A stretch of 64,000 bases of DNA, from positions 1 to 64,000 of the forward strand of contig UQJC01000005.1 of the NCBI GenBank assembly GCA_900541335.1. Reading direction: 5' to 3'. Numbering within the stretch: the stretch's first letter is position 1; each line of letters opens with the position of its first letter. Positions 53,677 to 61,118 of the stretch are shown one piece after another. Origin of the DNA: an uncultured Prevotella sp. GTDB lineage: Bacteria; Bacteroidota; Bacteroidia; Bacteroidales; Bacteroidaceae. Under the pieces are notes generated by a model. It ran no database searches and was not told where the DNA came from. It saw only the letters and a program-made list of their open reading frames with translations. A program made the translations under genes and the position numbers.

Positions 53677-55032
53677 TTATTTCATTTTAGGCATACCTGG
53701 CATGCCGGGCATTTTAGGCATTTGCTTCATCAGTTTGCCCATGTTGGCACCCGTCACCAGTTTCATCATCTTGCGCGTTTGATCAAACTGCTTGATGAGG
53801 CGGTTTACGTCCTGCACCTTCGTACCCGAACCTTTTGCGATACGTTCGCGACGGCTCTTGTTGAGGATTTCAGGGTTCTCGCGTTCCTTCGGCGTCATGG
53901 AGAGGATAATAGCCTCAATGCCCTTAAAGGCGTTGTCGTCGATTTCCACATCCTTGAGAGCTTTACCCACACCTGGAATCATGGAAGCCAAGTCCTTGAG
54001 ATTACCCATCTTCTTGATCTGCTGGATTTGTGCCAAGAAGTCGTTGAAGTCAAATTTATTCTTTTGAATCTTGCGCTGCAACTTGCGAGCCTCTTCTTCG
54101 TCGAAGATGTCTTGTGCACGTTCTACGAGGCTGACGATGTCACCCATACCGAGGATACGGTCTGCCATACGTTCGGGGTGGAACACATCGAGTGCTTCCA
54201 TCTTTTCACCCGTACCGACAAACATAATTGGCTTGTCAACGACAGTACGGATAGAAAGAGCTGCACCACCACGTGTGTCACCGTCGAGCTTCGTCAGTAC
54301 AACACCTTCGTAGTCCAATCGGTCGTTGAATTCCTTCGCGGTGTTGACTGCGTCTTGACCCGTCATGGCGTCTACGACAAAGAGCGTATCATCCGGGTTA
54401 ATAGCGGCCTTAATGGCAGCGATTTCGTTCATCAGCTCTTCGTCTACAGCCAAACGACCAGCCGTATCGACAATGACCGTGTCGTATCCCTTAGCCTTTG
54501 CTTCCTGAATACCCTCTTGTGCAATCTTCACGGGGTCCTTCTCCGTCAGATTCATGTAGATGGGCACTTCAATCTGTTCAGCCAATACGCGAAGTTGCTC
54601 AACAGCTGCAGGACGATAAACGTCGCAGGCTACGAGCAACGGCTTGCGATGCTTCTTCTGCTTGAGGTGGAAAGCGAGCTTACCCGAGAGAGTCGTTTTA
54701 CCTGCACCGTTCAAACCTGCCATTAAAATGACTGAAGGACGGCTGCTCAGTTTCAATTCGCGGGCATGGGCACCCATCAGTTGCGCCAATTCGTCGTGTA
54801 CGATTTTGACCATCAGCTGACCCGGCTTTACACTGGTCAGTACGTTCTGACCCAAAGCCTTTTGCTTTACCGTGTCCGTGAAGTTTTTAGCAACCTTGTA
54901 GTTCACATCGGCATCGAGTAAGGCGCGACGCACGTCCTTCAAGGTTTCAGACACATTGATTTCGGTAATCTTGCCTTCACCTTTCAGTATTTTGAAGGAC
55001 CGTTCAAGTCTTTCGGAGAGATTTTCAAACAT
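53677..55032 (-). CDS. ffh: Signal recognition particle protein Ffh
   Basis: Ffh (SRP54) binds signal sequences on the ribosome and, with SRP RNA and FtsY, targets membrane proteins. The 451-residue protein has the N-terminal four-helix N domain and then the GTPase domain, with GLNGAGKTTLSGKL near 107, DTAGRLAVDEELM and TKLDGDTRGGAALS. The Met-rich M domain ends in a GMPGMPKMK tail. Motifs and length are as expected. The predicted promoter has a -7 box at 55243-55250 (TAACTTTG on the minus strand), giving a leader of about 200 bases divergent from the DUF6057 promoter at 55271-55278. Confidence 0.97.
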   Translation of the reverse strand: MFENLSERLERSFKILKGEGKITEINVSETLKDVRRALLDADVNYKVAKNFTDTVKQKALGQNVLTSVKPGQLMVKIVHDELAQLMGAHARELKLSSRPSVILMAGLNGAGKTTLSGKLAFHLKQKKHRKPLLVACDVYRPAAVEQLRVLAEQIEVPIYMNLTEKDPVKIAQEGIQEAKAKGYDTVIVDTAGRLAVDEELMNEIAAIKAAINPDDTLFVVDAMTGQDAVNTAKEFNDRLDYEGVVLTKLDGDTRGGAALSIRTVVDKPIMFVGTGEKMEALDVFHPERMADRILGMGDIVSLVERAQDIFDEEEARKLQRKIQKNKFDFNDFLAQIQQIKKMGNLKDLASMIPGVGKALKDVEIDDNAFKGIEAIILSMTPKERENPEILNKSRRERIAKGSGTKVQDVNRLIKQFDQTRKMMKLVTGANMGKLMKQMPKMPGMPGMPKMK

Positions 55033-55242
55033 GCTGTTATTCTAATTTGTGGAGCGTGCCTGTGGAAAAGAGACCTGTGGAAAAGAGATAAGTAGGGCGA
55101 AGGTTTGGAATCCGTGGAAGCGATGAAAAAGGAAATTTCATCTGGGACGCTGTCAGTGTCTAACTTCTTTGCTTTCAGCGTGGTTACTTCAAGTTTGCCA
55201 ACCTTCATAGAGAAGCCTCGGGCACGCGTTTTATTTGGAGCG

Positions 55243-55278
55243 CAAAGTTAACACTTTACCTCATAATTTGTACCTTTG
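55243..55278. promoter_or_regulatory. Divergent -7 boxes: ffh (minus) and DUF6057 gene (plus)
   Basis: On the minus strand 55250-55243 reads TAACTTTG and would serve ffh. On the plus strand 55271-55278 reads TACCTTTG and would serve the DUF6057-like gene. No good -33 boxes are visible. The 376-base gap 55033-55408 shows nothing else clear, although an in-frame GTG at 55304 could start the downstream gene. Confidence 0.45.
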
Positions 55279-55408
55279 CGTGGAAAATAAATCTTTGATA
55301 ATCGTGACTAAATCGCATTCATCTTCAGCAGCCCCGCGCGTTCGTGGGGCTGCTTCGCAGTCAGCAACAAACACCGTGTCGAGGACAGCCTCTTCCAAGT
55401 CTTGTTGC

Positions 55409-56923
55409 ATGCTTCGTCCGCAGGTAGCACGTGGCTTAACCTACGGTTTGGGCTTCGTAGCCTTTTTCCTGTTCTTGGGTTGGGTTTATGGCGATGTGCT
55501 TTCCCGTGCCGAGCAGGATAGTTATGTTTCGACTTCCTCCGAAACCATGCACTTCTTGTTAAGCCAGCCTTTGGGCGCAGTTTATGCCTGCAGTCGGTGG
55601 GCACTGCTCTTGTTTAAGAGTCCGTGGTTGGGTGCTTTCGTGTTGGCCGGGGTATACACCTTGACGGCTCGCTTGCTCGATTATGCGACCTGTTTACCTC
55701 GTCGGTGGGAAGGTCTGGGCTTTTTAGCGGCAGGTGGTCAATTGGCCTGGATGCTTTACAAAGGCATCAATCTGTACTATAAAAATGAACCCTCGCTCTT
55801 TCTGCTGATTGCTGCCATCGTGTTGGTTGTCTCTGGTATTTTGGCGGGGGGAATGTGGTTCATTCGTCGTAAGAGACAAACGGCTGTTGGGTCTGGAGTT
55901 CGTCCTTACGGGGTGTTGTTGGCCTGTGCACTCCCAGCTGTTGCCACGTGGGCGGCTTACCATTATAATGACAACGTGATGCGTACCGCACGTTTCCAAT
56001 TATTGACTGAGGCACAGGATTGGAATACCATCGTAGAGGAAGCTCGTGAAGCCAAGCAACCGAGCCGTGCAGTAGCCGCTTATCATGCTATAGCCTTACT
56101 ACAGACAGATCAGTTGTTGGAAGGGATTTTCGAATTGCCTTATGATTATCCGAAGGAACGTTTGGAAGAGCATGATGGCAGCGAGGAGTACGGGTTGTTC
56201 TTGACCGATTGTAATTTGTATGCTGGTTTGCTCAATTGTGCTTATCGCAATGCAATGGACCAAATGGTGATGAATGGTCCTCGCATTTATACATTGAAGC
56301 GGTTGGCATTAGCCTCCTTGCTGAATGGCGAAAAGGAGCTTTGTCAGCGTTACTTGACACTTTTGCGGCAAACGCCCCTTGAAGGTGATTTTGTGAAGCG
56401 TTGCGAAACGTGGTTACAGCATGACGATCAACTCAAGGCTGACGACAATTGGCAGCGTGTACTTTCGCGTTATCCACAAGAGGACCTGTTTGAACAGAAT
56501 TATCGCAGTCCGGCATTCTTAGGTTATAACGTAGGTCTTTCTTCAGGCTCTGATGCCACCCTGGTTACTTCGATTGCTGCTTGTCTTTATTCGAAAGACC
56601 TGCAGTCCTTTATCGTTCGTGCACAGATTTGGGCGCAAAAGGGGAAAACCTTCCCGCTCTGTATGCAGGAAGCCTTGGCCATCATGGCCCTCAAGCAGCC
56701 TGAAATTTTGGATGCATTCCCGCAAATCGGTCGTTTCGTACCCGATCAGATTCGCTCTTTTATGGTTGATGCCAAGCCCTATGTCAATGATCGTTTGGCT
56801 CTTCGTCGCGAACTGCGCGAACGTTGGCTGGGCACCTATGTATATTATTATTACACCGAAAATAATGATCCCGACCAGGTGGAAAAGCCTACTGAGAATA
56901 CTCAAAATGCCGGTGTGAACTAA
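55409..56923 (+). CDS. DUF6057-like membrane protein
   Basis: From the first in-frame ATG at 55409 the protein is 504 residues. The N-terminal third has four or five hydrophobic helices (GLTYGLGFVAFFLFLGWVYG first). A large soluble helical part of about 330 residues follows, with alternating ALA-type helices resembling tetratricopeptide-like packing (for example AAYHAIALLQ and YTLKRLALASLL). The arrangement recalls DUF6057 of Bacteroidales, an annotation from memory. The function is unknown. A GTG at 55304 and a TTG at 55295 lie in frame upstream and closer to the promoter, so the true N-terminus may be longer. The CxxCH propeller lipoprotein gene follows after 123 bases and is probably cotranscribed. 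Confidence 0.72.
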   Translation: MLRPQVARGLTYGLGFVAFFLFLGWVYGDVLSRAEQDSYVSTSSETMHFLLSQPLGAVYACSRWALLLFKSPWLGAFVLAGVYTLTARLLDYATCLPRRWEGLGFLAAGGQLAWMLYKGINLYYKNEPSLFLLIAAIVLVVSGILAGGMWFIRRKRQTAVGSGVRPYGVLLACALPAVATWAAYHYNDNVMRTARFQLLTEAQDWNTIVEEAREAKQPSRAVAAYHAIALLQTDQLLEGIFELPYDYPKERLEEHDGSEEYGLFLTDCNLYAGLLNCAYRNAMDQMVMNGPRIYTLKRLALASLLNGEKELCQRYLTLLRQTPLEGDFVKRCETWLQHDDQLKADDNWQRVLSRYPQEDLFEQNYRSPAFLGYNVGLSSGSDATLVTSIAACLYSKDLQSFIVRAQIWAQKGKTFPLCMQEALAIMALKQPEILDAFPQIGRFVPDQIRSFMVDAKPYVNDRLALRRELRERWLGTYVYYYYTENNDPDQVEKPTENTQNAGVN

Positions 56924-57046
56924 TTCCTTCTAACAATGAAGGGCATTTTCAACCAGACCAGTTTAAGCGTTTATTGACTGGGCAGGTATGTTCTGCCTGC
57001 ATTCTTTTACTGACATTGGTTGAACTTGTCAAGAATCGTTTTTGTT

Positions 57047-58570
57047 ATGCGCATAAATTATTCATTTCTATCTTTCGTTCTGCTGTTACTGTTTGTAGCT
57101 TGTGGAAAACCTCAAGCCGAGGTACCGGCCAATAGTACAGCTGTACAGGAAAATCCCTCCATCTATCCCGACTATCGGAACATCACGATTCCCCCCAACA
57201 TCGCCCCGCTCAATATTCAAGTGCGTGCGGCCGGTGAAGCCTTTGTGGCTTCAGTTGAAGGCAATGGCAAGCAAGTCGTAGCTGCCAGCGAGGGAGATGA
57301 TACCACCCTTCGTTTTGACTCCATCGCCTGGCGTGACCTTTTGCAAGCTAATCAGGGCAAGCAATTGACCGTTACGCTCTATGCCCAACGCAACGGTGCA
57401 TGGGTACGTTTTCCCGCCTATCAGCTTACAGTCGCTCCAGAGCCCATTGATCGCTACCTCTCGTATCGTTTGATAGAGCCTTCCTACGAACTTTATCGTC
57501 AGTTGGGACTTTATCAGCGTGATTTGGAAACCTTCCAGGTGCATACCATTTATGAGAATAACCGCACATTTGATGCGGATAACAATCATTGCATCAACTG
57601 CCATAACTATCAGAATTACAGCACGCGTCGTATGCTTTTCCACGTGCGTGCCAAGCATGGCGGAACTGTCTTTGTTGAAGACGGAAAGGCGCACAAGATG
57701 GATATGAAGGCAGACTCCGTACTTTCTAATTCCGTTTATCCTTCTTGGCATCCTACTCGCAATTGGGTTGTGTTCTCATCCAATCAAACGGGACAGGCTT
57801 TCTACATGGCCAATCATGAAAAGATCGATGTCGTAGACTATGGTTCTGATCTCGTATTCTATGATGCTGACAAACGTCAATTGTCCAATATCCTCAAGAC
57901 TGATACCTATTTGGAAACCTTCCCTTGCTGGTCACCTGATGGAAAGAAAATCTATTATTGTGCTGCTTATGTGCCTGAGTTTGCCAACACGACGACTGAG
58001 CAACGCATCAATCTCATCACGCAGATTTGCAAGAATGTGCGTTACAATTTGATGAGCATTACTTTCGATCCTGCCACGCGTACCTTCGGTGCTCCCGTGG
58101 TAGAGTACGATGCAGTAGCGCAAGGCAAGAGTGTGGCAGTGCCTCGTGTGAGTCCAGACGGGAAGTATGTGCTCTTTACGTTGGCAGACTTTGGTCAGTT
58201 CCACATCTGGCATAAGTCTTCTGACCTTTACGTCAAGAACCTCGAAACTGATAGTGTATATGCCCTTCAAGCTACGAACAGTCCGGCAGTAGACAGTTAC
58301 CATTCGTGGAGCTCCAACGGGCGTTGGATGGTCTTTAGTTCGCGTCGGGACGATGGTTCCTATACTCGTCCTTACATTGCTTACTTTGACCGCCAGGGCA
58401 AGGGACACAAGGCTTTCTTATTGCCTCAGGAAGATCCCGAGCAAAATATACTCTTGACTAAGAGTTACAATGTGCCCGAGCTGACGCGCGATGCAGTTCG
58501 TATCAGTGCAGATGAACTGAAGGAATGTATTTATGCTGACGATAAAGCACAGAAGGTGACTTATAAGTAA
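57047..58570 (+). CDS. TolB-like beta-propeller lipoprotein with a CxxCH heme-type motif
   Basis: From the ATG at 57047 the 507-residue protein has a lipoprotein signal with lipobox Cys19 (LLFVACG). A single CINCH motif (Cys182, Cys185, His186) could bind heme as in c-type cytochromes. The remainder consists of TolB/WD40-like PD40 repeats, for example YPSWHPTRNWVVFSSN, FPCWSPDGKKIYYC and YHSWSSNGRWMVFSSRRDD, i.e. a beta-propeller. It should sit at the envelope. Heme attachment is not demonstrated: there is only one motif and no biogenesis genes are nearby. Binding of peptides or carbohydrate by the propeller is equally possible. The strong terminator 58602-58669 follows. Confidence 0.75.
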   Translation: MRINYSFLSFVLLLLFVACGKPQAEVPANSTAVQENPSIYPDYRNITIPPNIAPLNIQVRAAGEAFVASVEGNGKQVVAASEGDDTTLRFDSIAWRDLLQANQGKQLTVTLYAQRNGAWVRFPAYQLTVAPEPIDRYLSYRLIEPSYELYRQLGLYQRDLETFQVHTIYENNRTFDADNNHCINCHNYQNYSTRRMLFHVRAKHGGTVFVEDGKAHKMDMKADSVLSNSVYPSWHPTRNWVVFSSNQTGQAFYMANHEKIDVVDYGSDLVFYDADKRQLSNILKTDTYLETFPCWSPDGKKIYYCAAYVPEFANTTTEQRINLITQICKNVRYNLMSITFDPATRTFGAPVVEYDAVAQGKSVAVPRVSPDGKYVLFTLADFGQFHIWHKSSDLYVKNLETDSVYALQATNSPAVDSYHSWSSNGRWMVFSSRRDDGSYTRPYIAYFDRQGKGHKAFLLPQEDPEQNILLTKSYNVPELTRDAVRISADELKECIYADDKAQKVTYK

Positions 58571-58601
58571 TCAAGAGGTTATCTCTTACTAAGATTCTAT
58601 T

Positions 58602-58669
58602 AAAGGGGACAGCTACTGTTCACACCATAAGCATTTGCGATTGGATGAACGGTAGCTGTCCCCTTTTTT
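58602..58669 (+). terminator. Terminator after the propeller lipoprotein, GGGGACAG-type palindrome
   Basis: AAAGGGGACAGCTAC (58602-58616) plus GTTCA (58618-58622) pairs with TGAACGGTAGCTGTCCCC (58646-58663) and then TTTTTT. Its sequence resembles the palindrome at 35147-35191, so it may be a dispersed element used as a terminator. Confidence 0.85.
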
Positions 58670-58681
58670 CGTTTCAGCAAG

Positions 58682-58745
58682 AACCACGGAATGCACGGAA
58701 GCTCTTTGTTCCGTGTCTTCCGTATTTTCCGTTCATTTCGTGGTT
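58682..58745. repeat. ACGGAA-type dispersed palindrome, copy 2
   Basis: AACCACGGAA (58682-58691) is nearly inverted by TTTCGTGGTT (58736-58745), with CACGGAAG and CTTCCGT words between. It lies in the 408-base gap 58571-58978 between convergent genes, together with copy 3. Confidence 0.75.
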
Positions 58746-58798
58746 AATAACTCAACCAGCAGAAGCATTGCACCAAGTCGTTATTCCGTGCAAGCAAG

Positions 58799-58880
58799 AA
58801 CCACAGAAAATACAGAAGGAACGGAAAATACGAAAGCTTCAAGTTTCGTAAATTCCGTTCCTTCCGTTGAATCCGTGGTT
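58799..58880. repeat. ACGGAA-type dispersed palindrome, copy 3
   Basis: AACCACAGAA (58799-58808) is partly inverted by ATCCGTGGTT (58871-58880). Its right half TTCCGTTCCTTCCGT matches copy 1 (near 43746-43760) exactly. It ends about 100 bases beyond the sufB stop. Confidence 0.75.
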
Positions 58881-58978
58881 GTTAAAAACCTCAAGCAGCA
58901 GAGGAACACATCCTATAGCCCCTTGAGACCGTGTCGTAGTACACCATCCTTTATACAGTGCACTTCCAAGTAAGGTTG

Positions 58979-60421
58979 TTACCCCACGCTTCCTTCCAGC
59001 GAGACACTGAGGAGCTTTTGGGCTTCGACAGCAAACTCCATCGGAAGTTTATTAATCACATCGCGCGCATAGCCACCGACAATCAGAGCAACCGCGTCCT
59101 CTGTCGGAATGCCGCGTTGGTTGCAATAGAGCAATTGGTCTTCCGAAATTTTAGAAGTCGTGGCTTCGTGTTCAACCGTAGCGTCCGGGTTGGCATTGTC
59201 AATGTAAGGGAAAGTATGCGCCCCACATTCCGAGCCGAGCAACAAAGAGTCGCACGAAGAGTAGTTACGCGCTCCGCTTGCCTTCGAACCGATTTTGACC
59301 AGACCACGGTAAGAGTTCTGACTCTTGCCAGCCGAAATACCCTTTGAGATAATCGTACTGCGCGTGTTCTTACCGATGTGAATCATCTTCGTACCCGTGT
59401 CCGCTTCCTGGTGATTGTTGGTCACAGCTACCGAGTAGAATTCCGCCTGCGAGTTATCCCCCATCAAGACACACGAAGGATATTTCCACGTGATGGCCGA
59501 TCCCGTTTCCACCTGCGTCCACGAAAGTTTCGAGTTCGCCCCACGCAGTTGACCGCGCTTCGTAACGAGGTTATACACACCGCCCACGCCGTTTTTATCG
59601 CCCGGATACCAGTTTTGTACGGTAGAGTATTTTACCTCCGCATTTTCCTTGACCACGATTTCCACGATGGCCGCGTGTAGTTGGTTTTCGTCACGCATCG
59701 GAGCCGTACAACCTTCGAGGTAGCTCACGTAGCCCCCATCGTCACAAACGATGAGCGTGCGTTCGAACTGTCCCGTGTTGACCGCATTGATACGGAAGTA
59801 AGTAGAGAGTTCCATCGGGCAACGTACCCCCTTGGGAATGTAGACAAACGAGCCATCAGAGAATACAGCACTGTTGAGTGCCGCAAAATAGTTGTCACGA
59901 TAAGGAACCACCGTGCCGAGGTATTTGCGTACCAATTCGGGATTTTCGCGAACAGCCTCTGAGATGGAACTAAAGATGACGCCTTTTTCCTGGAGTTTCT
60001 CCTTGAAAGTCGTTTTGACACTGACCGAGTCCATCACCGCGTCGACCGCCACGCCCGCCAAGGCCATGCGTTCTTCGAGGGGAATACCCAGTTTGTCAAA
60101 GGTCTTCATCAATTCCGGGTCAATCTCCTTTTTACCTTCGTCCTTCTGTTTTTTCGTCGGATCTGCATAGTAGGAAATCGCCTGGTAGTCAATGGCAGGC
60201 AGGTTGACGTGCGCCCAGTCAGGCTGTTCGAGCGTCTGCCAATAGCGGAAAGCCTTCAGACGGAAGTCGAGCAACCACTCCGGTTCGCCCTTTTTCTCTG
60301 AAATCAGCCGAATCACGTCCTCGTTGAGGCCCTTTTCGATGATTTCAGTATGGATGTCGGTGGTAAAGCCATATTCATAGCCTTTGTCCGCCAATTCCTT
60401 TACATATTCATTAGATGCCAT
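58979..60421 (-). CDS. sufB: Fe-S cluster assembly scaffold SufB
   Basis: SufB is the main scaffold of the SUF Fe-S assembly system, working with SufC and SufD. The 480-residue protein has the family's N-terminal helical region and then the beta-helix core with [39 protein letters not shown] and [20 protein letters not shown]. The last carries the Cys important for cluster assembly. The C-terminus ends [20 protein letters not shown], as expected. It starts 12 bases after cvpA on the same strand. Unlike usual suf operons, no sufC or sufD follows: its stop is followed by palindromes and a convergent gene. The protein itself appears intact and full length. Confidence 0.96.
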   Translation of the reverse strand: MASNEYVKELADKGYEYGFTTDIHTEIIEKGLNEDVIRLISEKKGEPEWLLDFRLKAFRYWQTLEQPDWAHVNLPAIDYQAISYYADPTKKQKDEGKKEIDPELMKTFDKLGIPLEERMALAGVAVDAVMDSVSVKTTFKEKLQEKGVIFSSISEAVRENPELVRKYLGTVVPYRDNYFAALNSAVFSDGSFVYIPKGVRCPMELSTYFRINAVNTGQFERTLIVCDDGGYVSYLEGCTAPMRDENQLHAAIVEIVVKENAEVKYSTVQNWYPGDKNGVGGVYNLVTKRGQLRGANSKLSWTQVETGSAITWKYPSCVLMGDNSQAEFYSVAVTNNHQEADTGTKMIHIGKNTRSTIISKGISAGKSQNSYRGLVKIGSKASGARNYSSCDSLLLGSECGAHTFPYIDNANPDATVEHEATTSKISEDQLLYCNQRGIPTEDAVALIVGGYARDVINKLPMEFAVEAQKLLSVSLEGSVG

Positions 60422-60433
60422 AAGTACGGAATG

Positions 60434-60979
60434 CTATTTTTTCTCAGTATGCGTGGGGTTCATTTCCACCCACACGGTGTCAGAAGTCACTTCCTCGTGA
60501 AGGGGAGTCGTGTACTGACTGGTAGAGTCCGTGGGGAAGAACGTCTGCAGGGCACCCGTCACGGGTTTGAAGAGGCGAGACGTTTCCGTCTTCTCTTCAT
60601 TGAGGATGTGGAGGGTCTGCATCACGTTGAGCACGCAACTGATCAGGATGAAAAACTTAAGTACGCTGACTGCGGCACCGAGGATGGAGTTCGGAATGCC
60701 CAGTTTCATACCCTTGAGTGCCTTCGTCAGTACGTTTGCCGCAAAGCCCAACAGAATGGGCACGACAATCCAGAGCAGGAAGAAGGCTATGATGCTGGTC
60801 ATCATGTTGCTTTCTGTACCGTTGACCGCCAAATATTGGCTGAACTGACTGTAACAGGTAGCAGCAACTAACAGACCGACGAGAAAGCCGACGGTCGAGA
60901 TGACTTCTTTAATGAATCCTGCGCGCCAGCCGCTGAAGGCTGCCCAAAGCAACAGGACCAGGATGAAAATATCAATCAT
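60434..60979 (-). CDS. CvpA family membrane protein
   Basis: The 181-residue protein has four hydrophobic helices in the CvpA pattern: IDIFILVLLLWAAFSGWRAG, VGFLVGLLVAATCY, MMTSIIAFFLLWIVVPILLG and FFILISCVLNVMQTL. A polar C-terminal tail ends KK. CvpA proteins affect envelope integrity and colicin V production in other bacteria, and their molecular activity is not established. The start is the ATG at 60979 (MIDIFILVL). It overlaps nothing and lies 12 bases before sufB, so the two are cotranscribed; this pairing also occurs in Bacteroides. Confidence 0.85.
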   Translation of the reverse strand: MIDIFILVLLLWAAFSGWRAGFIKEVISTVGFLVGLLVAATCYSQFSQYLAVNGTESNMMTSIIAFFLLWIVVPILLGFAANVLTKALKGMKLGIPNSILGAAVSVLKFFILISCVLNVMQTLHILNEEKTETSRLFKPVTGALQTFFPTDSTSQYTTPLHEEVTSDTVWVEMNPTHTEKK

Positions 60980-61118
60980 GTGAGAGTGTGTAGTTAAGGG
61001 TTAAAGAGGAGAGGAAACAATCCATCGAAATAACTGTATTTCGAGAAGCCTGCCATCAGCGAACTCACTAATCAAGTATCTCGATGGACCGTCCTCCCAA
61101 CCTTATTTCTTACCGATT

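Noticed and set aside
53665..54726. 353-codon plus-strand ORF opposite ffh
   Set aside because: It lies antisense to ffh; His- and Leu-rich composition typical of shadow frames.
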